A DNA stretch of 46,675 nt from Clostridiales bacterium (GTDB taxonomy: Bacteria; Bacillota; Clostridia; Oscillospirales; Oscillospiraceae). Where the stretch lies: NCBI GenBank assembly GCA_004553545.1, contig SFLD01000029.1:1-46675 (forward strand), given 5' to 3'. The translations under genes were made by a program, and so were the position numbers. This document shows, in pieces, positions 7,738 through 15,750 of this stretch. The notes under the pieces were generated by a model. That model did no database searches. It was not told where the DNA came from and saw only the letters and a list, made by a program, of their open reading frames with translations. Every line of letters starts with the position of its first letter. Position 1 is the first letter of the stretch.

Positions 7738-9066
7738 TTACTGCTTGTCCGGCACCAGGACGGCCTTGCCGCCCATGTAGGGCCGCAGCACCTTGGGGAT
7801 GGTGACGGTGCCGTCCGCCTGCAGGTGGTTCTCCAGGAAGGCGATGAGCATCCGGGGCGGGGCCACGCAGGTGTTGTTCAGGGTGTGGGCGAGATAGGTC
7901 TTGCCGTCCTCGCCCTTGATGCGGATGCCGAGACGCCGGGCCTGGGCGTCGCCCAGGTTGGAGCAGGAGCAGACCTCGAAGTACTTCTGCTGGCGGGGGG
8001 ACCAGGCCTCGATGTCGCAGCTCTTCACCTTCAGGTCCGCCAGGTCGCCGGAGCAGCACTCCAGCTGCCGGACGGGGATCTCGAGATTGCGGAAGAGCTC
8101 CACGCTGTTGCGCCAGAGCTTGTCGTACCAGGCCATGGAGTCCTCGGGCTTGCAGACCACGATCATCTCCTGCTTCTCAAACTGGTGGATGCGGTAGACG
8201 CCCCGCTCCTCCAGGCCGTGGGAGCCCACTTCCTTGCGGAAGCAGGGGGAGTAGGAGGTCAGGGTCAGGGGCATCTGGCTCTCGGGCAGGATCTGGTCGA
8301 TGAAGCGGCCGATCATGGTGTGCTCGCTGGTGCCGATGAGGTAGAGGTCCTCGCCCTCGATCTTATACATCATGGCCTCCATCTCCGGGAAGCTCATAAC
8401 GCCCTTCACCACGTTGCCGTGCATCATGAAGGGGGGGATCACGTAGGTGAAGCCCTTCTCGTCGATCATGAAGTCCCTGGCGTAGGCCAGGACCGCCTCA
8501 TGGAGCCGGGCGATGTCGCCCAGGAGGTAGTAGAAGCCCATGCCGGCGACCCGACCGGCGCTGTCCTTGTCGATGCCGTGGAAGGACTGCATGATGTCCA
8601 CATGGTGGGGGATGGGATAGTCCGGCACCACGGGGTCCCCGAAGCGCTGGACCTCTACATTGCAGCTGTCGTCCGGGCCGATGGGCACGGAGGGGTCGAT
8701 AATGTTGGGGATGACGTAGAGGATGTCCCGGATCTTGCCCTCCAGCTCGGTCTGGCGGGCGTCCAGCTCGGTGCGGCGCTCGTCGTCGGCCTTGACGGCG
8801 GCGTTATTCCTGTCGATCTCCGCCTGGATGGCGGCCCTCTCGGCCTCGTCGGCGCACTTTTTCAGCTTGCCGTAGAGGGGGCCGTTGGCCTTGGAGAGGC
8901 GGTTGCGGTCGGCCTTCAGCTGCTCCACCTCGGAGATGGCGGCGCGGCGCTGGGCGTCCAGGGCGATGACCTCGTCCACCAGGGGGAGCTTGGCCTCCTG
9001 GAACTTCTTGCGGATGTTCTCCTTGACGATCTCCGGGTTCTCCCGGATGAACTTGATATCCAGCAT
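7738..9066 (-). CDS. serS: Serine-tRNA ligase
   Basis: Charges tRNA-Ser, and tRNA-Sec where present, with serine. It has 442 residues, normal length. The N-terminal long coiled-coil arm that grips the tRNA is seen at about residues 25-110, starting after MLDIKFIRENPEIVKENIRKK. The catalytic domain has RGVYRIHQFEKQEM (motif 2) and the C-terminal PRMLIAFLENH (motif 3). The start at 9066 is behind AAAAGGAG. No T-box precedes it; the gap upstream instead carries a parS site, and it may be read from the parA promoter. Confidence 0.97.
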   Translation of the reverse strand: MLDIKFIRENPEIVKENIRKKFQEAKLPLVDEVIALDAQRRAAISEVEQLKADRNRLSKANGPLYGKLKKCADEAERAAIQAEIDRNNAAVKADDERRTELDARQTELEGKIRDILYVIPNIIDPSVPIGPDDSCNVEVQRFGDPVVPDYPIPHHVDIMQSFHGIDKDSAGRVAGMGFYYLLGDIARLHEAVLAYARDFMIDEKGFTYVIPPFMMHGNVVKGVMSFPEMEAMMYKIEGEDLYLIGTSEHTMIGRFIDQILPESQMPLTLTSYSPCFRKEVGSHGLEERGVYRIHQFEKQEMIVVCKPEDSMAWYDKLWRNSVELFRNLEIPVRQLECCSGDLADLKVKSCDIEAWSPRQQKYFEVCSCSNLGDAQARRLGIRIKGEDGKTYLAHTLNNTCVAPPRMLIAFLENHLQADGTVTIPKVLRPYMGGKAVLVPDKQ

Positions 9067-9124
9067 GTCTTTCTACTCCTTTTCACGGATGGCACCGTGT
9101 TAGATTTCGGCGGGGGAGGGGGGA

Positions 9125-9140
9125 TGTTTCACGTGAAACA
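9125..9140. promoter_or_regulatory. parS centromere site 1
   Basis: A perfect match to the Firmicute chromosomal parS palindrome, TGTTTCACGTGAAACA, extended by GGGA/TCCC on both sides. It is the loading site for ParB (Spo0J), whose gene is 600 bases away. It lies between the coiled-coil gene and serS. A box TGCAAGGGCTTG follows at 9169-9180, at the same spacing as beside the second site. Confidence 0.96.
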
Positions 9141-9204
9141 TCCCGGGAAGCCGCCGGAGGGCGGCGGGTGCAAGGGCTTGTCCTTGTCAGGGGGATGGGG
9201 GCTG

Positions 9205-9720
9205 TCAGCGGTTCTCCACAGCGTCCTTCAGCTGCTGATAGCGCTGGGCGGGGGAGGTGAGGCCCTCCCGGACCTCCTGGGAGAGGGCGTCCTTCAGGCC
9301 GTCGGATTCCAGGGCGGCGATGGTCTTCTCGCAGGCCTCATAGTCCCGGGCGGAGAACTCCTGCTGGAGCTCATAGAGGAGGTTCAGGGCCTGGAGGGCC
9401 TGGCCCTGCTCCGCCAGCTGGCTCTCGGATTCCGCCAGGTCGCTCTGGGCCTGGGCCAGCTCCTCCGTGAGGTCCTGGATCTCCTTCTGGAGCTGCAGGT
9501 TCTCATCCTGGACCCGCTGGGTCTCCTGCAGGGCGGAGACGGAGTCCTCCAGCCGCCCCATGGCCTGGTTGCTGCGGTGCTGCATCACCAGGGACATGGC
9601 CATCAGCAGGAAGGCGGCCAGGAAGAGGACCACGATGTAGACCACCACAGGGTGCTTGCCCTTCTCCTCCGGCAGGTCCGGCGTGACGTCGCTGCCGCTG
9701 CTGCGTTTTTCCAGTTTCAA
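9205..9720 (-). CDS. Membrane-anchored coiled-coil protein of the par locus
   Basis: A 171-residue protein without a named family. The start (9720) sits just after the parB stop (9734). Residues 1-22 are charged and cytosolic-looking, then comes a single transmembrane helix at about 24-46 (PVVVYIVVLFLAAFLLMAMSL). From about 50 to 115 there is a heptad-rich coiled coil (Leu/Gln/Glu, for example LQLQKEIQDLTEELAQAQ), then a short helical C-terminal domain with the sequence EGLTSPAQRYQQLKDAVENR. One helix plus a coiled coil suggests a scaffold or tether at the membrane. Its place after soj-spo0J suggests, but does not prove, a link with chromosome segregation or division. Confidence 0.75.
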   Translation of the reverse strand: MKLEKRSSGSDVTPDLPEEKGKHPVVVYIVVLFLAAFLLMAMSLVMQHRSNQAMGRLEDSVSALQETQRVQDENLQLQKEIQDLTEELAQAQSDLAESESQLAEQGQALQALNLLYELQQEFSARDYEACEKTIAALESDGLKDALSQEVREGLTSPAQRYQQLKDAVENR

Positions 9721-9733
9721 CTTGATCTTCCTT

Positions 9734-10615
9734 TCAGGGCTTCTTCTCCACCCGCAGGGCCGCGAGAGCGTCCAGCAGGCCGTTGAGGTCGTCCAGCCCG
9801 TAGTATTCCAGTTCGATGCGGCCCTTCTTCCGGCCCCGGACGATCTTCACGCCCCGGCCCAGGGCACGTGCCAGGGATTTCTGAGCCTCGGCGGTGTAGT
9901 CCACGGCGTCCGCGGGCTGGGTCGCCTTCTTGGCGGGCTTGTCCTCCGCCTGGATGCGCTTCACCAGGGCCTCCGTCTGCCGGACGGAGAGGGCCCCGGA
10001 GAGCACGGCCTTGGCGGCGGCCTCCTGCTGCTTCTCGGGCAGGGGCAGGAGGGCCCGGGCATGACCGGCGGAGAGCTTGCCCTCCTCCACCAGCTTGCGC
10101 ACGGCAGGGGAGAGGGCCAGAAGGCGCAGGGCGTTGGCCACGGCGCTGCGGGACTTGCCCACGCGCTTCGCGGCCTCCTCCTGGGTGAGGCGGTAGCCGT
10201 CCATCAGGGCCTGGAAGCCGGCGGCCTCCTCCATGGGGTTCAGGTCCTCCCGCTGGAGGTTCTCCACCATGGCCAGCTCCGCCGCCTTGCGGTCATCAGC
10301 CTCGATGACCAGGACCGGGACCTCGGTGAGGCCCGCGAGCCGGGCGGCCCGCCAGCGGCGCTCGCCGGCGATGATCTGATAGTAGCCGCTCTGCAGGCGG
10401 CGGACGGTGAGAGGCTGCAGGATGCCGTGCTGCCGGATGGACTCCGCCAGCTCCTCCAGCGCCTCGGGGTCAAAGGCCTTGCGGGGCTGGGAGGAACAGT
10501 TCTCCACCTGGGAGATGGGCACCGTCAGGACGCCGCTGTTGTCGCTTTTCAGCGCCTCGTCCCCCAAAAGGGCGCCCAGGCCCCGGCCCAGGCCGGAGGG
10601 TTTTTTCGCTGCCAT
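9734..10615 (-). CDS. parB: Chromosome partitioning protein ParB (Spo0J)
   Basis: A CTP-dependent DNA clamp that loads at parS and organises the origin region. It has 293 residues from the ATG at 10615 behind AAGGAG; a longer frame upstream is discarded, because the family starts MAAKKPSGLGRGLGALLG. The N-terminal CTP-binding domain has QPRKAFDPEALEELAESI (near 40-57), GERRWRAARLAGL (GxRR motif) and ENLQREDLNPMEEA. A helix-turn-helix near residues 145-170 (LTQEEAAKRVGKSRSAVANAL) reads parS, and a C-terminal dimer domain follows. Two perfect parS sites flank the locus (9125 and 12522). It lies 43 bases after parA. Confidence 0.96.
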   Translation of the reverse strand: MAAKKPSGLGRGLGALLGDEALKSDNSGVLTVPISQVENCSSQPRKAFDPEALEELAESIRQHGILQPLTVRRLQSGYYQIIAGERRWRAARLAGLTEVPVLVIEADDRKAAELAMVENLQREDLNPMEEAAGFQALMDGYRLTQEEAAKRVGKSRSAVANALRLLALSPAVRKLVEEGKLSAGHARALLPLPEKQQEAAAKAVLSGALSVRQTEALVKRIQAEDKPAKKATQPADAVDYTAEAQKSLARALGRGVKIVRGRKKGRIELEYYGLDDLNGLLDALAALRVEKKP

Positions 10616-10658
10616 GAAAAAGGCTCCTTTCTGAGAGCTTGCCCGGTTTTTCCCGGGC

Positions 10659-11417
10659 TCAGCCCTGATTCTTCCGCAGGAATTCCCGGGCGAAGGCGCC
10701 GTAGGCCTCCGCGCCCCGGGATGTCCGGTCATAGGCGAAGATGGGCTTGCCGTGGCTGGGGGCCTCGGAGAGCCGCACGTTCCGGGGGATGACGGTGGCG
10801 TAGACCTTGCCGGGGAAGTAGCGCTTGACCTCCTCCGCCACCTGCAAAGCGAGGTTGGTCCGGCCGTCGAACATGGTGAGGAGCACGCCCTCCAGCTCCA
10901 GCTGCGGGTTCAGAGACCGCCGCACGATGCGCACGGTGTTCATGAGGTCGCTGAGCCCCTCCAGGGCGAAGTACTCGCCCTGGACCGGCACCAGGATGCT
11001 GTCCGCCGCGCAGAGGGCGTTGATGGTCATGAGCTCCAGGGACGGCGGGCAGTCGATGAGGAGGAAGTCGTAGTTCTCCGCCACCTGGGAGAGGGCATCC
11101 TTTAAGAGGAACTGCCACTTCTCCATGCTGAGGAGCTCCACGCCCGCCCCCGCCAGGGCCTTGTTGCTGGGCAAAACGTCGCCCCAGCGGGTCTTCACCA
11201 GCACATCCCGGCTCTCGGCGTTGCCCACCAGCACGTCGTAGATGCCGAGGGACACGCTCTTGTCCACCCCCATGCCGGAGGTGGAGTTGGCCTGGGGGTC
11301 AAAATCGCAGAGCAGCACCCGCTTGCCCTCCTCCGCGAGACCTGCGCAGAGGTTGACGCAGGTGGTGGTCTTCCCCACGCCGCCCTTCTGATTCACGATC
11401 GCGACTGTCTTGCCCAA
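10659..11417 (-). CDS. parA: Chromosome partitioning ATPase ParA (Soj)
   Basis: A 252-residue ParA ATPase that works with ParB on origin segregation. I chose the TTG at 11417, because it gives the usual family start MGKTVAIVNQKGGVGKTT and has AGCAGGTG a few bases upstream. An ATG at 11456 would add 13 residues and is the main alternative; longer readings run into the repeat block and are not credible. The deviant Walker A KGGVGKTT is at about residues 11-18, followed by DFDPQANSTSGMG and FLLIDCPPSLELMTINAL (Walker B). It is the first gene of a soj-spo0J-coiled-coil unit. Confidence 0.93.
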   Translation of the reverse strand: MGKTVAIVNQKGGVGKTTTCVNLCAGLAEEGKRVLLCDFDPQANSTSGMGVDKSVSLGIYDVLVGNAESRDVLVKTRWGDVLPSNKALAGAGVELLSMEKWQFLLKDALSQVAENYDFLLIDCPPSLELMTINALCAADSILVPVQGEYFALEGLSDLMNTVRIVRRSLNPQLELEGVLLTMFDGRTNLALQVAEEVKRYFPGKVYATVIPRNVRLSEAPSHGKPIFAYDRTSRGAEAYGAFAREFLRKNQG

Positions 11418-11492
11418 TGGCACACCTGCTTTCCAACGCCGGACGCCGTCCGGCATGTTCTCTTTCTCTCCAACGAAACTCGTTGATATTTC

Positions 11493-11521
11493 ATTATAGC
11501 AATCCCCATTCGCCAGTGCAA
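11493..11521 (-). promoter_or_regulatory. parA promoter (extended -10)
   Basis: On the minus strand TGC precedes TATAAT (11498-11493), giving an extended -10, with TTGCAC (11521-11516) 17 bases upstream as a weak -35. Transcription would start near 11486 and leave a short leader before parA. Confidence 0.65.
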
Positions 11522-11773
11522 GGGAGAAAAAGAAAAAACTTGCCGCCAGGACTGCCCCCGTACGCCCCGCCACTTGCCTCCACGCCACCCTCAACGCTTC
11601 GTAGGGCACGACGACCCGGCGTGCCGCCCCCACCGCCCCGCCGCCCCGACGCCCCAATGCCCCCGCGTTGCTGGGCACCATCCCCCGTTGCTCCCGTAGG
11701 GCACGACGACTCGGCGTGCCGTCCCACGGCCGCCCCGAACGGGGCGTGGTGGCAGGTGGTGACCTGCAGCAAT

Positions 11774-11819
11774 CCACCCCCGTTTTCTTTTTGGCGCCCA
11801 AAAAAGAAAACGGCGGTGG
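11774..11819. repeat. Long T/A-arm hairpin, copy A
   Basis: Inverted repeat of about 20 base pairs: the arms contain CGTTTTCTTTTT and its complement AAAAAGAAAACGGCGG. The same hairpin recurs in all five composite copies. Confidence 0.85.
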
Positions 11820-12141
11820 AGCCGTCAAAAAAAATGCCTGTCGCTGTGCAGTTACGGGCGCGGAGCGCGCCCTGCCGCGCAGCGGGACGCGGCCCTAAAC
11901 GGTCCTGCTCAGTTAAGGTAATCCCTATGAGGACACGGGCGGGGCTTTCCGCAGACTTCCGGACATGGTACGCCGTGCTGCACTCTGAGGTTATCGGGCA
12001 AAAATCGAATTTGACCAGCTCCTCTTTCCGCGCTCAGAGCGCTGCCTCGGCAGTTGATGAAGCCTCCCGCACCTACCCGTAGGGCACGACGACCCGGCGT
12101 GCCGTCCCTCGTCCCCCCACAGGGCGTAGGGGCCGATGCCC

Positions 12142-12198
12142 ATGACTGACGCCCCAAATTTTGGCACGAAATTTGGTCGGCGGAAGCCACACCCTAGA
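12142..12198 (-). repeat. Small palindromic module, copy A
   Basis: An inverted copy of the roughly 57-base module that begins TACCTAGGG and ends GGGGCGTCAGTCAT. The central palindrome is at 12154-12176. It sits immediately after half of a GTAG-hairpin (GTAGGGGCCGATGCC), consistent with insertion into that hairpin and loss of its other half. Confidence 0.8.
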
Positions 12199-12521
12199 CG
12201 CACCCCACCGCATCCGTTTTGCTCCTGTCTCCTGTAGGGGGCGGGCTCCGTCCCGCCCCGCAGGCAAGGCCCCGTCTTCGCACCAATTTTCCGTTGGTTC
12301 GGAACGCCTCCCCCACCGCGTAGGGGCGGACCTATGTCTCCGCCCGGATACACTCTTTGCGGGATTCGCCCGCGGGCCGACCCATGGGTCGGCCCCTACA
12401 AAACCTCCATCTCCCCCAACCGGGCGGGGACGGAGCCCCGCCCCTACGAGGGACCGGGGGTTCCTGATCCCTTGGGGGCGGCCGGGGACACATGCCCGTC
12501 CATTGATACAAAACAGCGGGA

Positions 12522-12537
12522 TGTTTCACGTGAAACA
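12522..12537. promoter_or_regulatory. parS centromere site 2
   Basis: A second perfect TGTTTCACGTGAAACA, again extended by GGGA/TCCC. It lies just beyond the 3' end of the GH13 gene and on the other side of parA-parB from site 1. TGCAAGGGCTTG follows at 12566-12577, with exactly the same 28-base gap as at site 1. Confidence 0.96.
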
Positions 12538-12610
12538 TCCCGCTGTCCCGCAGATCCTCCTTGGATGCAAGGGCTTGGCCTTTACGCCGGTCCCGGCGGG
12601 GAAGGGGCCG

Positions 12611-14485
12611 TTATCGCTCCGCTTCCGTCAGCAGGACGGCTCCTCTCGCGGGGAGGCACAGGGCGATCCGGCCCTCCCAGGCGGCGAAGCGCTGACCCGT
12701 CAGCAGGTCCAGGGCTTCCCGGCCCTCCCAGGGGAGGGTCAGAGCCACCTCGGCGTCCCCCGCGTTGAAGGCGGCGGCCGTGGTCTCGCCCTCCGCCTGG
12801 CGGCGGAAGGCCAGCAGCGGCCCCTGGGCGTGGAGCCAGGTCAGGTCCCCCCGGCGGAGGGAGGGCCGCTTCCGGAGCCGCCCCAGCAGGCGGAACCAGG
12901 CCAGCAGGTCTTCGTCCTCCCGGCCCCAGGGGTAGCCGCCCCGGCAGAAGGGGTCCTCCAGGCCCTGGAGCCCGGCCTCGTCGCCGTAAAAGAGCATGGG
13001 GGAGCCGGGGAAGGCGTAGAGCAGGGCGGAGGCCAGCTTCCAGCGCTCCTTGCCCAGCCGCTCCTCCTCCGGACGCAGGCGGAAAGCTGCCCGCTCCGCC
13101 TTGTCCGCCGGGGTCTGGCCTTCGCCCAGAAGGCTCAGGACCCGGGGGGTGTCGTGGGTGCCCAGGAAGTTCATGGCGGACTGGAAGGCCGGGGCGGGAT
13201 AGTTCTCCCGGATGGTCTCCATACTCTCCCGGAAGTCCGCGGCGTCCCCGCCCCGGAGGTAGCAGAGGGCCGCCGTCCGGAAGGGGTAGTTCATGAGGCA
13301 GTGGGTCTCGCCCCCCAGCAGGTACTTGCGCCGCTGGGAGTAGGCGATCTTGTTGCTGCCGTCCTCCCAGACCTCGCCCAGGAGGAGGCATCCCGGCTTG
13401 GTCTCGTCCATGGCCTGCCGGATGCCCGCGATGAAGTCGTCCGGCAGCTCGTCCGCCACGTCCAGCCGCCAGCCATCTGCCCCGGCACGGAGCCAATGGC
13501 GGATGACGGAGTCCTCCCCCTCAAAGATGAAGTCCCGGTAGCTGGGGGCGCTCTCGTTGACGGCGGGCAGGTCCCGGATGCCCCACCAGGCGTCGTAGTC
13601 CGTGGGCCAGGGGTGGAAGTGGAACCAGGGGTAGTAGGGGGAATCCTGGCTCTGGGCCGCGCCGACGGTGTCGTAGCGGCCGTCGGCGTTGAAGTAGCGG
13701 CTGTCCTTCCCGTTGTGATTGAAGACGCCGTCCAGGATCACCCGGATGCCGAGGGCGTGGGCCTCGGCGCAGAGGGCGCGGAAGTCCTCCTCCGTCCCCA
13801 GCATGGGGTCGATGCGGCGGTAGTCGCCGGTATTGTAGCGGTGGTTGCTGCTGGCCTCGAAAATGGGGCAGAGGTAGAGGGTCTCCACCCCCAGCTCCCG
13901 GAGGTAAGGGAGCTTCTCCCGGATGCCGGCCAGGTCTCCGCCGAAGAAGTCCCGGCAGTACTCGCCGTCCTCATCCGGCAGATAGTCCGGGATGTCGTCC
14001 CAGTTCTCATGGAGCCGGCGGCCCCAGGGCATTTTCGTCATGTCCGGCAAGTGGGAGCGGCGGAAGCGGTCCGGGAAGATCTGATAGGTAAGGCCCTCCC
14101 CAAACCAGCCGGGGGTGGGGGAGGCGGCGTCATAGACCGTCATCTGCCAGCGGTGCTGGGGCTCCGAGCACCAGCCGGAGGCATCCAGATACCGGACGCT
14201 TCCGTCCGCCCGGGTGAAGCGGAAGGCGTACCAGCAGAGCTCCGGCGTTTCCGGCGCCGGAAAGGTCAGGGAGAAGCGCTGCCGCTCCCCGTCCCAGCCC
14301 TCCGCCGGGAGCTCCCACTCCCGGTCCTGGCCGGAGAATTCCTGCCGCAGCAGCAGCGTGCAGCGGACGAACCCCTCCCAGCCCTCCGGCCGGACATGGA
14401 GCGTCACCGGCGCGCCGCAGGGCACCGCGCCGTAGGGATACTTGCAGAGAGTGCAGCGGGGATCAAACACAAAGGGTTCAGACAT
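12611..14485 (-). CDS. GH13 alpha-glycosidase (neopullulanase/cyclomaltodextrinase-like)
   Basis: A 624-residue enzyme of glycoside hydrolase family 13, acting on alpha-1,4/1,6 glucans or maltodextrins. It has an N-terminal beta-sandwich (about 1-120, ending ...RWQMTVYDAA) of the neopullulanase type. The catalytic barrel starts at WFGEGLTYQIFPDRF. Conserved regions are visible: I DGVFNH (about 250), II GWRLDVADE with the nucleophile Asp (about 338), III GEVWED with the acid Glu (about 368) and IV GTHDTPR (about 445). There is no signal peptide, so it probably degrades imported oligosaccharides in the cytoplasm. The start at 14485 has CAGGAGG. It stands alone between two repeat blocks; exact substrate is not deducible. 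Confidence 0.92.
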   Translation of the reverse strand: MSEPFVFDPRCTLCKYPYGAVPCGAPVTLHVRPEGWEGFVRCTLLLRQEFSGQDREWELPAEGWDGERQRFSLTFPAPETPELCWYAFRFTRADGSVRYLDASGWCSEPQHRWQMTVYDAASPTPGWFGEGLTYQIFPDRFRRSHLPDMTKMPWGRRLHENWDDIPDYLPDEDGEYCRDFFGGDLAGIREKLPYLRELGVETLYLCPIFEASSNHRYNTGDYRRIDPMLGTEEDFRALCAEAHALGIRVILDGVFNHNGKDSRYFNADGRYDTVGAAQSQDSPYYPWFHFHPWPTDYDAWWGIRDLPAVNESAPSYRDFIFEGEDSVIRHWLRAGADGWRLDVADELPDDFIAGIRQAMDETKPGCLLLGEVWEDGSNKIAYSQRRKYLLGGETHCLMNYPFRTAALCYLRGGDAADFRESMETIRENYPAPAFQSAMNFLGTHDTPRVLSLLGEGQTPADKAERAAFRLRPEEERLGKERWKLASALLYAFPGSPMLFYGDEAGLQGLEDPFCRGGYPWGREDEDLLAWFRLLGRLRKRPSLRRGDLTWLHAQGPLLAFRRQAEGETTAAAFNAGDAEVALTLPWEGREALDLLTGQRFAAWEGRIALCLPARGAVLLTEAER

Positions 14486-15489
14486 ATGGGCCTCCTGGGA
14501 GATGGTAATTGGTTATGGTAAACTTGCGGGGGAATGGACAATGGATAATTGAGAATTGAGAATGGAGAATGGAGAATTGGTTTGTGGGTTTTCGGAAAGG
14601 CATTCCGTTTTTCCGGGGTTGATGGAGGGTTTCGGTGGAACCGGTAGGGGCGGGGCTCCGTCCCCGCCCGGTTTGGAGGGGGGTAGATGGAGGATTTGTA
14701 GGGGCCGACCTGCGTGTCGGCCCGTGGGCGGGTTCTGGGCGGAGGCGTGTCCGGGCGGACACATAGGTCCGCCCCTACGCGGTGAGGGAGGCGTTCGGAC
14801 ACCAACGGAAATTTGGTGTGAAACGGGGCCTTGCCAGCGGGGCGGGACGGAGCCCGCCCCCTACGGGGGAGCGGAACAGGGCGGTGCGTCCAGGACGGCG
14901 GGGTGAGGTCACCCCGCCCTACGGGTGCAACACAGGTGGTGCCTAGCAGCGGGCCGATGTGGGCATCGGCCCCTACGGATAGAAGGGGAAGTCTCAGCGA
15001 CCACCCGGGCCAGCGGCGCACAGCGGAGCGTCTGCGCCGCGGGTGCGAAGAAATGGGTGGGAATCGCGACAGAGGTCACCCCAAAAGGGGCCAGCAACGC
15101 CGGACAATCCCTCAGTCACGGCTGCGCCGTGCCAGCTCCCTTTACACAAGGGAGCCTTGTCCTGCGGGGGACGGGGGTTCGGGCCGCCGAGTCGTCGGCC
15201 CCTATGGAAAGCCCAAGCCAGCCGGCGCGCAGCGAAGCGTCCGCGCCCGCGGCCGCGAGGGATGGGCGGGAATCGGCGCAAGAACCATCCCAAAAGGAGG
15301 ACCGCCCCCGCGACCACTCAGGCAGCGCTTAGCGAAGCGGAAAGCGCGGACCTCAGCAAAGCCCCGCCCGTGCTCACGTAGGGATTACCTCAAGTGAGCA
15401 GGACAGTTTAATGCCGCGTCCCGCTGCGCGGGAGGGCGCGTCCCGCGCCCGTAACTGCGCAGCGACCAGCGTTTTTTCTTTTGACGGTT

Positions 15490-15537
15490 CCACCGCCGTT
15501 TTCTTTTTGGGGCTCACCAAAAAGAAAATGGCGGTGG
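15490..15537. repeat. Long T/A-arm hairpin, copy B
   Basis: Arms CCACCGCCGTTTTCTTTTTG and a near-perfect complement close over a short GC loop; one position is a G-T pair. It is preceded by TTTTTTCTTTTGACGG. Confidence 0.85.
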
Positions 15538-15595
15538 AAAGCCCGCCGGGGTTGCCCGGCACCCCCCGGTTGGTTGACCGGTTTACGGCACGCCG

Positions 15596-15653
15596 TACCT
15601 AGGGCAGGCTTCCGCCAGTCAAATTCCGAGACGGAATTTGGGGCGTCAGTCAT
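15596..15653 (+). repeat. Small palindromic module, copy B
   Basis: Starts TACCTAGGGC, ends GGGGCGTCAGTCATG. Its core is CAAATTCCG AGA CGGAATTTG (15620-15640). Other copies have CAAATTTCG/CGAAATTTG: both arms changed together, keeping the stem. It splits a hairpin that is intact in copy F (...GGTCACCCCGCCCTACGG). Confidence 0.85.
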
Positions 15654-15750
15654 GGTCACCCCGCCCTACGGAAGTCTGTACCAACAATCCCTCAGTCGCC
15701 CTACGGGCGACAGCTCCCTTTCCACAAGGGAGCCTTTGACCCGGTGGCCG

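Larger units (their letters stand above)
11550..12470 (-). repeat. Composite intergenic repeat, copy A (inverted)
   Basis: This copy reads on the minus strand and fills most of the gap between parA and the GH13 gene. From right to left it holds GTAG-hairpins with stems GGGCGGGG (12421-12448), GGGCCGAC-type (12374-12399), GGGCGGA(C)-type (12320-12348) and GGGGCGGG (12234-12264). Next comes the small palindromic module (12142-12198), then the roughly 250-base conserved module (about 11820-12015), then the long hairpin (11774-11819). Three copies of the GTAGGGCACGACGAC hairpin lie at 11601-11626, 11696-11721 and 12079-12104. Short open frames here are shared repeat sequence, not genes. Confidence 0.9.
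14500..15745 (+). repeat. Composite intergenic repeat, copy B
   Basis: Fills the gap between the GH13 start and the PBP2 stop; no gene is visible in it. The order is as follows. An AT-rich heptad tract is at 14533-14578. GTAG-hairpins follow at 14644-14669 and 14698-14723, then inverted (hairpin-CTAC) units at 14753-14778, 14839-14864, 14897-14922 and 14951-14976. After these come a module with the double hairpin ending AAGGGAGCC (15103-15160), a further CTA(C/T) hairpin (15181-15204) and a paralogue of the previous module (15215-15345). The conserved roughly 250-base module is truncated on its left (15346-15489). Last are the long hairpin (15490-15537), the small palindromic module and a second AGGGAGCC double hairpin (15683-15738). 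Confidence 0.92.

Noticed and set aside
9067..9124. A T-box in front of serS
   Set aside because: No GGTGG-ACC T-box sequence and no terminator lie upstream of serS; the gap holds only a small imperfect repeat and the ribosome site.
6784..9786. A 1000-residue plus-strand open frame opposite the acyltransferase, serS and the coiled-coil gene
   Set aside because: It is antisense to three well-supported genes, has low-complexity Gly/Val/Gln-rich composition and no recognisable domain. Long antisense frames are expected in such GC-rich coding DNA.
10641..10700. Further Noc-type palindromes (TTTTTCCCGGGCTC and similar)
   Set aside because: They keep only the CCCGGG core and lose the flanking A/T symmetry; such cores are frequent by chance here.
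14644..14976. GTAG-hairpins as ordinary transcription terminators
   Set aside because: They have strong stems, but no T-tract follows on either strand, they occur in series in both directions, and true terminators with T-runs are found separately at gene ends.
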